A DNA stretch of 64,000 nucleotides from Macrotis lagotis (GCF_037893015.1 NC_133660.1:162062937-162126936), one strand, 5' to 3'; positions 25,388-36,660 are shown, numbered from the stretch's first letter. Notes: generated by a model from the letters alone, not told the origin. Program-made: numbers and translations.

Positions 25388-26453
25388 GAGCTTAAGAAAT
25401 TAAAAAAAAACCCTAACATATTGTAATAAGACATTGAGCCCACGTTGAAAAGTGAAAAGTCAATTTTTAGGCTTCCTTAAAATAACACCTTTTCCATTCC
25501 TAATGTATAAAGAGCTTCATTTGATGTGATAAAAAACTTAAAAGGAAAGATTTCACATGTCATGGTTCAAAACCATTTTAGACAACCAGTAAACTGCATC
25601 TGAGAAAATTATCAGCTTCTTCAATGAAGAAGAGATATATATGGGACAAAGGAAGGAGCTCTGGACTTGAAATTAGAAGAGATGGAGAAATTTTGATTTA
25701 CTACTAATTCACTTTGTGGCCTCAGGCAGATTCCATAACTTCTTGGTCCACATTGGATTCCTAGGAAAGATAACTCCAACTGATTTTCTCTCATTCCCAT
25801 GTGTAGGACTCCTTAATCTTTCCCTCAAAACTAAAGCATCATATGCCATAAATCTATAGCCAGTTTCTATCTCAGTAATAAACATAGCCAATAAATAGCC
25901 AAGTGAAAGTTTATTCAATATAAATGAAAATTCATAGAGATTATAGAGTAGGAATGATGAGAAAGGAATTCAAAAGAAAGGGACAGAGTCCAATGAATAT
26001 AAATGCAGTGTAAGTTACCAATGTCTACCTTTACTGCAATTTGAAGGGGGTTTAGGGGTGGTAAGGCAATTTCTTTTTTTCTATAAAATTTTAGCTCTTT
26101 GTGTAACTTTTTTCAACTACTTTCTTCAATTAAAATAAAGAACATAATTCAAACATATCATTAAAGGTTATGCTGTTTTCACCTTATAGTATTTAGTAAT
26201 ATAAAAGATTTTTAAAAGTAAAATTTCCTTTGCTATATCTTTAAATTTTAGTTACATTAAGTCTTTTGTGTTGTTTAATCAAATAACTCAAACTTTATCA
26301 ACATGAGACACAATTCTTAAAGCATATATTGCATATAAGAAAATCACTATCTAAATTAAATCAGTTTCTTAATTAATTTTAACAATCACAACAAAAAATT
26401 TATATGTATATATAATCATTTGATTTTATGCATAATTTTTAATTGAACTTTAC

Positions 26454-26613
26454 CTTCTAAAAGTTGTGAACTAACATTGACGAAATCAATTTTTTTTCGA
26501 AGATATCTCTGATTCAATTTCCAAATACAGGAAATAAATGCATTCTTTTCTGCAGTGCTGCTGGCAACCCACTTGTATATTTTTTCAAAATGTAAATCAA
26601 ATTCAGGATTCTC
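26454..26613 (-). CDS. EXOC1: EXOC1 coding exon, second half of PH-like domain (about residues 86-138)
   Basis: A 160-nt exon encoding [20 protein letters not shown] and further residues to [11 protein letters not shown]. This is the C-terminal half of the Sec3 PIP2-binding PH-like domain, including the ENPEFDLHF signature and the basic RYLRKK patch. The acceptor is ATTTGCAG and the donor GTAAAG. It aligns with the last exon of EXOC1L at 46230-46496, which begins DNPFFDLHF. Confidence 0.97.
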
Positions 26614-26810
26614 CTGCAAATAAATATAAATGCAAAAAATTTGTGATTATTGACTTTTTCTTTATTGCTATATGGATAATGGAAATGTGCTCTAACACAA
26701 AGAAAACACTATTACTAATAAATGTTCTTATTAGTTGCATTTTAAAACTAAAGAAGTGGTTTGTTGCAGTTAATAGCTCAGAAAAGACACTAAATTAAAA
26801 TTACAAAGAT

Positions 26811-26961
26811 GGGGCAGTTAGGTGGTATGGTGGCTAGAACACTGGTTCTGGAGTCAGGAGGACCTTAGCTCAAATCTGGCCTCAGACACTTAATAATTAC
26901 CTAGCTGTGCAACCTTGGGCAACCCCAATGCCTTGCAAAACAAACAAACAAACAAAAAAAT
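26811..26961 (+). mobile_element. WSINE1-like SINE, older copy
   Basis: Plus-oriented (GGGGCAGTTAGGTGGTATGG) with a CAAA-repeat tail. Short flanking match ACAAAGA on both sides. Confidence 0.83.
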
Positions 26962-27044
26962 GACAAAGAAAAAATTATCATTAGAACATATGGGAAATTT
27001 CAGTCCAAAATTGTAGGTTAGTAATTAAATAACTCTATTTTATC

Positions 27045-27200
27045 CTTTAGGTTTTCTTTTTTTTGCAAGGCAAATGGCGTTAAGTGGCTTACCCAAGGCC
27101 ACACAGCTAGGTAATTATTAAGTGTCTGAGACCGCATTTGAACCCAGGTACTCCTGACTCCAGGGCCAGTGCTTTATCCACTGCATCACCTAGCCATCCC
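27045..27200 (-). mobile_element. WSINE1-like SINE
   Basis: Minus-oriented full-length copy ending CATCACCTAGCCATCCC. Target-site duplication unclear. Confidence 0.87.
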
Positions 27201-27813
27201 CCTTTATACATCTTGAACCCATAAAGAGTGGACATTGAGAAAAGAGAAACCATTTCTTCAATCTCTGTGATCAGACCATCTCTTTTCTCTTGCATATTAT
27301 TACTGCTCCTTTGCAAATATAAAAGCTAATTTGGATCAACAAAACCTGTTTGTTGAGAGCTAGATTCTTTTGAGGGATAATAAAAAAATGCTTATTTCTG
27401 GATCTTTTCAGTTGATAAAGTGCTATAGACATAAAAATACACTTATGTTTTTATCTGTTTGTCTGGAGCTGGGCATTTAAAAGATCACAGATTTGGAGTT
27501 GGGAAGGACCTCAGAACTCAGTAGGCTGAGTATTAAACTTCAACCTTCTGATGACTCCAAAGAAGTACAGACATTTTATGAGATGCAACTAGGACGATTA
27601 ACTATAAATCTCTGTATTTAATATTTCTTCCACCAATAAAGCACTAATTGAAAACTAGATGAAACAAGAACATATGAACACATAGGGTATTTCACTATTT
27701 CAATTAAAAATTTTTGAAAACATAATATTTCTTTATGTTCTTGATAAGTAGAAAGGTAACAAGTACAGAGAAAATCCTTTATAGTCACTGTGTAGGTTAA
27801 AAACTGTTGAATG

Positions 27814-27970
27814 GGGGCGGCTAGGTGGCACAGTGGATAGAGCACTGGCCCTGGAGTCAGGAATACCTGAGTTCAAATCCGGCCTCAGACACTTAATAAT
27901 TACCTAGCTGTGTGACCTTGGGCAAGCCACTTAACCCAATTGCCTTGCAAAAACCTAAAAAAAAAAAAAA
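27814..27970 (+). mobile_element. WSINE1-like SINE
   Basis: Near-consensus plus-oriented copy with target-site duplication GTTGAATG at 27806-27813 and 27971-27978. Read from EXOC1's strand it presents a long T run followed by AG. Confidence 0.92.
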
Positions 27971-29399
27971 GTTGAATGTGCCTTATATTATATCAGGCTT
28001 AAAATATGTATCACTATGATACATCAAGGGTGGGATCTGATTTCATATAATAAAATTCACATATTATCTATCTGTAGATCAATAAAAAAAAGAGAAAAAC
28101 CTTGATAGTCATAAAAATTAAAAATCTGTACTTACCAATGAAAGGATATTCACATTAGGGCTAACAAAATGTAAGAACATTTGGCAATTGAAACAAATTA
28201 TTTTGGGAAATAATGGCTTTATTGGGAATGTTTCCCATAACACCATAAAAAAAAACTGAGTGTTCCAGCTATTATACTCATACAGATCAATATGTCATAC
28301 CAAATGGCTAGTGTTTATATGTATATATAAAAATTTTATATTCACACAGAATGCACAGGATGCCTACATAAAAAGAAAAAAAATCCTTTAAGTGCAGTAG
28401 CAGTGAGATGTCAGCTGTGAGGAAGAATTTAAATAGATAAGCAGTAAGGTGAGTGAATTGTGCCAGTCAATGAGTTTACAAAGTCAAAACTACTGGAAAT
28501 AATTTAGCAATTAATATACCTTTTTAATAAAGGTGGGTTGTGTGTTACTGAGGACCTAAATAGAAAATAAAAAAGCCACAAAAACTAAAGCCTACTTCTG
28601 GCATTTGACTCAGATTCTTTTGTTTTTTTTTTTAATATAAAAATAATCATTAAAAGCAAATCCCATCTCTATTCTCTTCTTAAACTCTGCTGACAGAACT
28701 TTGTGTTTTCTTGGGAAGTATGTAGATAAATGGCATTCTCCCAAGTTAGGAATTCGTGTTGCTGGGCAACATGTCTTAGAACTCAAGGATCTCCTTTTCT
28801 TATACCTTACTTGTTACCTTACTTGTCATTTTTACACAGCTCTCAGTTCCTCAGAGACATTTGTCAGGATAAAAAAAAAAGTCCATCATTAATTGCATGA
28901 TATTCCATGTAATATAAGTCATTTGTTATTTTTCTGTGATTTTTTAAAATACAAGTTTGTAATAAAGAATAAATTCACCTAAACTTTGATGTCACTCCCA
29001 TAAAAATATATGGAATTTATATTGAGGCACAAGATTATTTTCTAAAGCTGCACCCATAAGGAACTCCCAACGTGGAAACTTCCTCTGCAAACTGCCAAAT
29101 TGTCCTTGGGCTCAGTCTCACTGAGATACCTCTTCAGAATTCAGAGATTTTGAGTAACTTGCCCACTGTCACACAGCTGGAATGCTTCAGGGGTAGAGCT
29201 TGATTCCTATTTAATAGATTAGTCCTTCACCTATGCCATGCTCCCTTTGTTAAATGTTTGAAATGGGGGAACACATGTATTATTTAGGGGCTTAATATTT
29301 GTGCTTTTTTCTTGAACCTAAGATTCAATTGAAATGTCACCACAACGATGTTTTTATTTTTGCACTGTTTTGCCTTTTTTAAAAACTTGAATCTGGGGT

Positions 29400-29530
29400 T
29401 TTGAGTAGAGCAATCACTGGCTCTGCAGTCAGGAGGACCTGAGTTCAAATCCAGCCTCAGACACTTACTAGCTGAGTGACCTTGGGCAAGTCACTTAACC
29501 CTAACTGCTTCCAAAAAATGAATTCATCAT
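29400..29530 (+). repeat. CORE-SINE / MIR fragment
   Basis: Reads GAGTTCAAATCCAGCCTCAG, then CCTTGGGCAAGTCACTTAAC, the conserved tRNA-like and core parts. No 3' half. Confidence 0.7.
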
Positions 29531-30139
29531 TTGCTAAAAATAATAATATAAAAAGATTAATTTCTCTTCCTTTCCTTTACGAAAAAAGTCAATGACTTCA
29601 ACTAAGCTAAAGATAGAATTGTAAACTACATGTAGACAGAAACATGATTTAGTTCATATATGAACCTTTCCCATTGTCTAACAGTGAGCTGGACACAGAG
29701 ACACTGTTTAATTGAACTGAATTAAAATAGTAATTGAACACCACTTTCTCACTGATTGCCATTTACTCATCCTTTGAATCATACATGACTCTTGAACACA
29801 AATATTTTATGTCAGATAGCTGTGTAATTCCACATTATATCAAAATCATTGAGGAAAAAACCATTTTCACTTTATAATAACAACACCACATTCTTTATTA
29901 TAGTAACAATGGTAACAACATGTTACCAGAAGTGCATAACGTATATCACAACTTAAAATTTTAAATACTATGTGATTAATAAAAATAGACAATAGTCAGC
30001 AGCATTTAGAGCTATTTTCCAAGAATAAAAAGGCTCTATTTGCTTTAGTTTACATGAAATTTGCTGCATTATCAAGGTTACAATCAGTGTAGTCTGAGGA
30101 AACAGGAAAAAGTCAAATCTTTTGGAATAAAGAATAATG

Positions 30140-30284
30140 CGGGGTGGCTAGGTGGCACAGTGGATAGAGCACTGGCCCTGGAGTAAGGAGTACCTGAGTT
30201 CAAATCCAGCCTCAGACGCTTAATTACCTAGCTGTGTGGTCTTGGGCAAGCCAATTAACCCCACTGCCTTGCAAAAAAAAAAAA
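30140..30284 (+). mobile_element. WSINE1-like SINE
   Basis: Plus-oriented copy with poly(A) tail and target-site duplication AAAGAATAA at 30129-30137 and 30285-30293. Confidence 0.9.
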
Positions 30285-30653
30285 AAAGAATAACACAACA
30301 TAGATGGTAGAATGAAAAGAAAACAAGTTCAAAAGAAAGGCAAGAAAAATATCAAATGGAGAAGATTAACAAAAATTCGACAAGAAGATAATTTTGGGAA
30401 AAACTAAATTATTACAGCAAATTATTTTTAAAAAAAGATTTTAAAAGTGCACAGTGAGTATTTATTAACTTCAGTGGTGAAGTAAAGGACAGGGAAAAAT
30501 GAATGCTTTGTAAAACAATCATTCTTCATTTTTATGGGTCAGTATCCACAAAAAAGGCAAGCCTAGATAAGCCTGAAAGTCATAAAATTTTCTTATAGAG
30601 TGGATGATATTTTAGAAGCTAGCCCAGGTCAAAGTGCTAGAATAAAGACATAC

Positions 30654-30784
30654 TTTAATGGCATCTTTGGCATCCACCACAGCAAGATCTCGAAGGGCCC
30701 ATGCAATCTGTCTTTTGTAGAAGTCTCCCTTATCAGATTTCTTCACTTTCACCACATTCACTTGTACTGGGCGTTCAGTTGTCA
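30654..30784 (-). CDS. EXOC1: EXOC1 coding exon, first half of PH-like domain (about residues 42-85)
   Basis: A 131-nt exon that completes Val and encodes [20 protein letters not shown], then [23 protein letters not shown]. The basic [13 protein letters not shown] segment belongs to the phosphoinositide-binding face of the Sec3 PH-like domain. The acceptor is TACTCAACAG and the donor GTATGT. The homologous EXOC1L exon at 52976-53106 has exactly the same length and phase. Confidence 0.97.
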
Positions 30785-31125
30785 CTGTTGAGTAAAATAC
30801 ATAAGTATTTTAGGAATTATTAATTACTATTAGGAATATTTTTTGACCAGATATCTTTCTAATTTCTATTGTCCAAGTAAATAGTCTTTATGTCAGGGAA
30901 GTGGTACACATTTTAAAATGGAAAGATAAGATTTAAATTTACACCACTGCCTTCTGAGTATTTGTGTTTAAACCTGTGAAAAAGAACATTTTTATGCAAA
31001 TGGAAAATTAATTGGTTGCAGCTGCAATTTTAAAAATTACAATGAAAATATAATATGAGGAAATTTCCCTTACAGAAAAGAAATATGTCACCAAAGGAGT
31101 ATTTTCTGTACATTAAAATATCTAC

Positions 31126-31259
31126 CTGTAGCACACAAAAAACAGTTTTTCTTCTTCTTTCCTGCTTTGCAGACATTCACAATGCTCAGTAAACGTTCAT
31201 CATTTGGTGTGAAAATATCTCTTTGTAATGCATGCTTGATTGCAGTCATTTTTGCTTAG
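31126..31259 (-). CDS. EXOC1: EXOC1 exon with start codon (translation begins at 31249)
   Basis: EXOC1 (Sec3) is a subunit of the octameric exocyst, which tethers secretory vesicles to the plasma membrane before SNARE fusion. Its N-terminal PH-like domain binds PI(4,5)P2. On the minus strand this exon starts at an ATTTTTCAG acceptor, has 10 nt of 5' UTR and then ATG with A at -3. It encodes [20 protein letters not shown] and on to [14 protein letters not shown], leaving one base before a GTAGAT donor. The ten coding exons in the window join in frame with no stop, giving about 450 residues against about 894 in mammals. This part covers the lipid-binding domain (roughly residues 1-150), the acidic linker and the coiled coil. 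The remaining exocyst-binding C-terminal part lies outside the window. The start is certain because this N-terminus is almost invariant in mammals. Confidence 0.97.
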
Positions 31260-31944
31260 CTGAAAAATTCAGAATATTAACATTGTACAGCATACCAATA
31301 AATCATTTAAAACTAAATCTTGAGTTATCAATTAGTTTTTCAATTGAAGAAAAAACTGAATAGTCAATAAAAATGTTTTTATATGGTTATCATCACAAGA
31401 TGTCATAAACTGCAGTTAAAAATCAAAACAAAGCATTTCATAGCTTTCAGAATTTTAGAATAGCAAAGCTACTCTAAAATACTATCCCTTATTCAAACTT
31501 ATTATTTTTTCAAGATTGTATTTTGTATAATAATTTAAAAAAAACATTTTTCTAGCTATGTAAGCATACTACTGAAGTATTTTAAAAAAATCTTTAAATG
31601 ACATGAAGTAGGGCTTAGAGTACCGCTTTCCAAAATAGGGTTTAAAGAATCCCATCAAACCTTTATAATAATCCCCATTAAGCTTTACTTTCCTAATCAC
31701 AAATTAATGGAACTTCTAGCCTTGGAAACTATTGGCTCCATCTCCATTGGGAAGAAGCAGTCAGAATTTATTGGCTTTCCTGATGACCCAGGATCCTCTG
31801 CCCATCCATGTTTCAGTTTCAGAAGAGATGGTATTATCCATCTCACTGAGCAGTTCCAGTCATGAACTTTACCAGGGATGGAGAAGTTGCCACTTAATTG
31901 GGGACTTCTAAGCTTTAGAGTTAGAGATCTTCAAGAGAAATGAT

Positions 31945-32320
31945 ATCAACCTTGATGGACTTGCTCATTCCATCAGTGCAACAGTCAGGGACAATTTGAG
32001 GCTCTCTGCAATGGAGAATACCATCTGTATCCAGAGAAAGAACTGTGGAGTTTGAACAAAGACCAAGGACTATTACCTTAAATTTAGAAGAAAACACTGA
32101 TATCTTATTGTCTGATCTTGCTATCTCTTATACTTTATGTTTCTTCTTTAAGGATATGATTTCTCTCTCATCACATTCAATTTGGATCATCAATGTACAA
32201 CATGGAAACAATGTAAAGACTGACAAACTGCTTTCTGTGGGGGTTGGGGGGGGAGGGAAAGTAAGATTAGAAGAAAAATTGTAAAACTCAAAATAAATAA
32301 AATCTTTAATTAAAAAGAGA
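31945..32320 (+). mobile_element. Marsupial L1 3' end, plus orientation
   Basis: Begins around CCTTGATGGACTTGCTCATT and ends in AATAAATAAAATCTTTAATT. It is the reverse complement of the left part of the L1 piece at 32970-34330, and corresponds to the 3' untranslated end of an L1. 5'-truncated. Confidence 0.8.
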
Positions 32321-32580
32321 AATCATAAAAGTCCCTAACTCTGTGGATGATGTCACTATCCTCAGGCCAGAAAGTTCTTCTTGACTAAATCTTTCATACT
32401 CAGGCAGCTGCCAAGTACTGGTGATTTTATGTCAGAAATTCTTCTCAAATTTCTCTTCTTTTTAACACATAGTTATTCTAATCCAAACCATTATTGCCTT
32501 TCGTCTAAATTATTCTAATATCTTCCCAATTTGTCTCCCTGGCTCTAGACCATACTTTACACAGTTTCCAATGTAATCTT

Positions 32581-32727
32581 TTTTTGGGGGGGGAGGTTTG
32601 CAAGGCAAACGGGGTTAAGTGAAGGTCACATGGCTAGGTAATTATTAAGTGTCTGAGACCGCATTTGAACCCAGGTACTCCTGACTCCAGGCCCGGTGCT
32701 TTATCCACTACGCCACCTAGCCGCCTC
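32581..32727 (-). mobile_element. WSINE1-like SINE
   Basis: Minus-oriented copy with a G-run in the tail and an internal deletion of the GGCTTGCCCAA part. Target-site duplication CCAATGTAATCTT on both sides (about 32568-32580 and 32728-32740). Confidence 0.9.
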
Positions 32728-32969
32728 CCAATGTAATCTTAATACACAAATCTATTCATGTCAATCTTTTACTCAGTCTTTTAGTAACTTCCTATTTTCT
32801 ACAGAATAAAAACTGTTACTGCAGCATCCAAGTCTTTAAAAAACAAACTACCAAAACCCCATCCTGATCTAGGGGATAAAAATCTTCTTTAAAAGCAAAG
32901 TGTGTTATTACTTATCCCAATTTTGACTTGTCCTTCCCTACAACTTTCAATGGTCTCTACTACAACTTT

Positions 32970-34330
32970 TTTTTAAATGGGTTAGTCAGTAAATATTTAT
33001 TTTTTTATTATTTTTTATTAAAGATTTTTGAGTTTTACAATTTTTCTCCCAATCTTACTTCCCCCCCCCCACAGAAGGAAATCCATCAGTCTTTACTTTG
33101 TTTCCATATTGTACATTGATCCAAATTGAGTGTGATGAGAGAGAAATCACATCCTTAAGGAAGAAAAAAAAGTATAAGAGATAACAAGATCAGACAATAA
33201 GATATCTGTTTTTTTTCCCCTAAATTAAAGGGAATAGTCCTTGAACTTTGTTCTAATTCCATGGCTCTTTATCTGGATACAGATGGCATTCTACATTGCA
33301 GACAGCCCAAAATTGTCCCTGGTTGTGGCACTGATGGAACAAGCAAGTCCATCAAGGTTGAACATCACTCCCATGTTGCTGTTAGGGTGTACAGTGTTTT
33401 TCTGGTTCTGCTCATCTCACTCAGCATCAGTTCATGCAAATCCCTCCAGGATTCCCTGAAATCCCGTCCCTCCTGGTTTCTAATAGAACAATAGTGTTCC
33501 ATGACATACATATACCACAGTTTGCTAAGTCATTCCCCAACTGAAGGACATTTACTTGATTTCCAATTCTTTGCCACCACAAACAGGGCTGCTATGAATA
33601 TTTTTGTACAAGTGATGCTTTTACCCTTTTTCATCATCTCGTCAGGGTACCCAGTAGAGGTATTGCTGGCTCAAAGGGTATGCTCATTTTTGTTGCCCTT
33701 TGGGCATAGTTCCAAATTTCCATCTAGAAAGGTTGGATGAGTTCACAACTCCACCAACAGTATAATAGTGTCCCAGATTTCCCACATCCCTTCCAACAAT
33801 GATCATTATCCTTTCTGGTCATATTGGCCAGTCTGAGAGGTATGGGGTGGTACTTCAGAAAAGCTTTAATTTGCATTTCTCTAATAATTAATGATTTAGA
33901 GCAATTTTTCATATGGCTATAGATTGCTTTGATCTCCTCATCTGTAAATTGCCTTTGCATATCCTTTGACTATTTGTCAATTGGGAAATGGCTTTTTTAA
34001 AAAACAATATGACTCAGTTCTCTGTATATTTTAGAAATGAGTCCTTTGTCAGAATCATAAGTTTTAAAGATTGTTTCCCAATTTACTACATTTCTTTTGA
34101 TCTTGGTTACAGTGGTTTTATCTGTGCAAAAGCTTTTTAATATAATCAAAATCATCTAGTTAGTTTTTGGTGATGTTCTCTATCTCTTCCTTAGTCATAA
34201 ACTGCTTCCCTTTCCATAGATCTGAAGGTAAACTAGTCCCTGATCTTCTAATTTGCTTATAGTATTGTTTTTTATATCTAAATTCTGTACCATTTGAATC
34301 TTACCTTGGTAAAGGGTGTGAGGTGTTGGC
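32970..34330 (-). mobile_element. 5'-truncated L1, minus orientation
   Basis: Reads as an L1 3' end on the minus strand, with a T-rich left end corresponding to the poly(A) tail. The sequence contains the typical L1 pieces ACCATTCCCCAACTGAAGGA-like and GAATATTTTTGTACAAGTGA. Flanked by CTACTACAACTTT at 32957-32969 and 34331-34343, a 13-bp target-site duplication. No intact ORF2 remains. Confidence 0.85.
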
Positions 34331-34876
34331 CTACTACAACTTTCAATGGTTTCTCATTCACTACAGGAACAAAACTGAACTCTTACTTGAGCATTTTAAA
34401 GCACCCATAATCTGATATGCTTTATGTTTTTAAAATTCTCTGTCCCTGTTTCATGATGGGAACTCTGCTGTAGTCAAACCTCAATATCTTCATTGTTATT
34501 CCTATATTTATTCCTTTTCATTTTTGTTTATATCTTATCACTCATAACTACTAGCAAAAAATGCTGACCAAAAGATGAGCACAGTATCACAGGAAGTAGA
34601 AAAACCCCAAGGCTTCCAGCGTAGCTTTCATAGCTGATTATGGTTTTATCATCCTAGAAGGCATGTTATACAATAATGTGACACCCTGAAGGAATGGTAA
34701 GAGGCATGTGCCAGGCAAGCTAAACCACCACCATATTGCCATCTCCTCTCAGATTCTGAACCCAAGACCTTTGGAAATAGCAACCACAATCATAATCTTG
34801 GGAAGTCACAGTTATAGAGATATTGTTTGACAATTGCTCTTGTAGGTTCTTGTCTTTGTAGGTTCTAAACCATATC

Positions 34877-34963
34877 TTTTTTTTTTTAATTTTTGTTTAG
34901 GTTTTTTTGCAAGGCAAATGGGGTTAAGTGGCTTGCCCAAGGCCCTACAGCTAGGTAATTATT
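34877..34963 (-). mobile_element. WSINE1-like SINE, truncated
   Basis: Tail half only, minus orientation, ending at CTAGGTAATTATT. Confidence 0.8.
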
Positions 34964-35306
34964 CTATTTGTATCCCCAGTTTGGCAGTGCTTTTCATATA
35001 TTAAATTCTTTTTCATTCCTGCATCCCCTACTTTAACCATCTATTTAAGTTCTAACTGTCTAATCCAACTAGAGTCATAGCTCTTCCCTCAAGCCATGTA
35101 AATGAATCATAATTCAAAGATTCAGTGCTAGGTCTTTAGATGTCACCCACTCCAATGCTCATTTTACAAATAAGGAAATTAAGGCCTGCCAATGTCACAG
35201 TTAATACTATTCCAGTCCCTTTAGATTTTACTCTGAGTTCTGTAATTTTAATGTACTTCACAATCTGACACTTCATCATTTTGCTCTTTCCACAAAAATC
35301 TTAATC

Positions 35307-35449
35307 TGGGGGCGGCTAGGTGGTGCAGTGGATAAAGCTGCGGCCCTGGAGTCAGGAGTACCTGGGTTTGAATCCGGTCTCAGACACTTATTAATTAACT
35401 AGCTGTGTGGCCTTGGGCAAGTCACTTAACCCCATTTGCCTTGCAAAAA
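35307..35449 (+). mobile_element. WSINE1-like SINE
   Basis: Plus-oriented near-full copy starting GGGGGCGGCTAGGTGG and ending CCTTGCAAAAAAAAA. Confidence 0.9.
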
Positions 35450-35647
35450 AAAATTTATAATGGTAGGAAAAGCCAATTTTGAATCAGAGGGTAGTAAAAA
35501 ATAAAAATACAGGTTTTCTTCTGTTTTTCTCATATCCAAGTTCGAAGTCCCCCCCCCCCCTTAATTTATCCAGATCCCACTAAGGGAGGGTTTGTCCACT
35601 GATCCCAGATTAAGAGCTCCCTAGTTCGGTGGAAAAGGTATGAGAGA

Positions 35648-35787
35648 CCCAAGGCCACACAGGTCATTATTAAGTGCCTGAGGTCGGATTTGAACTCAGG
35701 TACTCCTGACTCCAGGATTTAAAAAAAAAAGAGACTACTTTGTCCTCCTGAAATTCGCAATAGAGCCATATGGCAAGCCTAGATAAG
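35648..35787 (-). repeat. Copy A of a 140-bp duplication: truncated SINE plus unique flank
   Basis: From CCCAAGGCCACACAG to CCTAGATAAG this block matches 37199-37339 with only a few differences, among them a 4-bp gap and a longer A run. It includes the same SINE-to-flank junction (CCAGGATTT, A run, GAGACTACTTTG), so it is a duplicated locus and not two independent insertions. Confidence 0.85.
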
Positions 35788-35789
35788 AG

Positions 35790-36170
35790 GCAAAGAATGC
35801 AGCACCGGCGTCAGGAAATGCGGCCTCTGACACTTAAACTAGTGCCTGTCCTTCGTCTCTGCCTCAGTTTCTCACCCGTAAAATGGGGATAATAACGGCC
35901 CCTACTTCCCAGGGCTGTCGTGAGGATCAAATTAGGGAAGAATCTGTGCCTAGACTAGCACACAATGAGGGCTGTGGAAGAGTCATCACCATCATCATCA
36001 CCATCACCATCATCACCGCTGTTATTGGGCTGGACAGCTGGCACAGACGGCAGGAAGTCTGATATTCCCGGGTTCAAGCCGACCTCTGACCTTGCTAGCT
36101 GTGTGACCCTGGGCGACTCCCTTAACCCCGCCTGCCTCAGTTTCCTCATCTGTAAAAGGAGCCGGAGGAG
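35790..36170 (+). repeat. MIR / CORE-SINE sequences beside the CpG island
   Basis: 35790-35940 carries MIR 3'-type sequence (CTCAGTTTCTCACCCGTAAA and GAGGATCAAATTAG). 36020-36170 carries a CORE-SINE with TGTGTGACCCTGGGCGACTC and TTCCTCATCTGTAAAAGGAG. A CATCAC-rich stretch lies between them at about 35983-36018. Confidence 0.7.
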
Positions 36171-36189
36171 GAAAGGACAAAGCAGGAGG

Positions 36190-36660
36190 GTATTTTGGAG
36201 TAAAGCCTCGTCCCCGAGCCCGAGCGGAGCGGGAGCTGCCCCGGCGGGGGTCGGGGCAGAGGCGCCGGGGAGGTGACAGAGGAGCGGCAACAACCGGAGC
36301 CGCCGCCTCCCCCTTACCCGAGGCGCGCCGGGCGGGCTCCTCCGTGAGGGGACGGGCCGGACCGGGGGGCGCGCCCGTCGCCCGGGGCCTTCCCTCCGCT
36401 CTCGGCTTCGCTCTCGGTCTCTCAAGGAAACCCCCGGAGGACTACGACCCCGCCCATGCCCTACATCCGGCCGCGTGACCGCGAGTCGACCCGGAAGTAG
36501 AAACGAGAGCGCGACGCACACGCATGCAAATAGAGAGAAACGGAGCTAGTGGCGGGGACGCCGGAAGGGGCGGGGTCTGGGGCAGGCCCTCTTTCCGGTG
36601 CAATTCTGGTCCTTCTTCCGCCCGGTGCCCTGCGGCTCGCTTGTATCCTCGCCCGCTCAT
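36190..36660. promoter_or_regulatory. CpG-island promoter of EXOC1
   Basis: A sharp GC- and CpG-rich island in otherwise AT-rich DNA, without a clear TATA box, as expected for a housekeeping gene. Visible motifs are CCGGAAGT at 36491-36498, CCGGAAGG at 36561-36568 and reverse ETS-type cores near 36592-36597 and 36614-36620. There is also a GC box, GGGGCGGGG, at 36567-36575 and a perfect octamer, ATGCAAAT, at 36524-36531. A divergent transcript to the right is possible, but I see no conserved exon for one. Confidence 0.85.
36318..36600 (-). other. EXOC1: Probable EXOC1 5' untranslated exon 1 (upstream end approximate)
   Basis: The ATG exon at 31126-31259 begins with a splice acceptor, so a noncoding exon must lie upstream. 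The minus strand has a good donor here, CTCGG followed by GTAAGG, with the exon ending at 36318, inside a strong CpG island. The upstream limit is not visible from sequence; 36600 is a rough guess from the position of the ETS and GC-box motifs. RNA data would be needed to fix the start site. Confidence 0.55.

Larger units (their letters stand above)
21415..26453 (-). other. EXOC1 introns around the 21-nt microexon
   Basis: Two introns separated by the microexon at 22827-22847. The first (21415-22826) shows nothing but AT-rich sequence. The second (22848-26453) has SINEs at 23999-24103 (5'-truncated) and 25231-25387, and a purine-rich, higher-GC block at about 24230-24700. Confidence 0.75.
26614..30653 (-). 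other. EXOC1 intron
   Basis: Contains SINEs at 26811-26961, 27045-27200, 27814-27970 and 30140-30284, a MIR-like piece at about 29120-29250 and a CORE-SINE fragment at about 29400-29530. No exon seen. Confidence 0.75.
31260..36317 (-). other. EXOC1 intron 1, between the UTR exon and the ATG exon
   Basis: Holds an L1 3' end on the plus strand (about 31945-32320), a SINE (32581-32727), an L1 3' end on the minus strand (32970-34330) and a truncated SINE (34877-34963). A plus-oriented SINE lies at 35307-35449, and 35648-35787 is one copy of a duplicated block. MIR-type sequences and a CATCAC-rich stretch follow near 35790-36170. The region 34560-34860 is unique-looking and unassigned. Confidence 0.65.

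Noticed and set aside
30556-30571. 16-bp match GGCAAGCCTAGATAAG to the duplicated block at 35772-35787
   Set aside because: In a 64-kb window one 16-bp chance match is about expected, and the flanks do not align.
35955-36521. 188-codon open frame on the minus strand through the CpG island
   Set aside because: Composition is the Arg/Pro/Gly-rich pattern of translated CpG DNA, and its second half runs through a MIR-like SINE and a CATCAC repeat. No family recognised.
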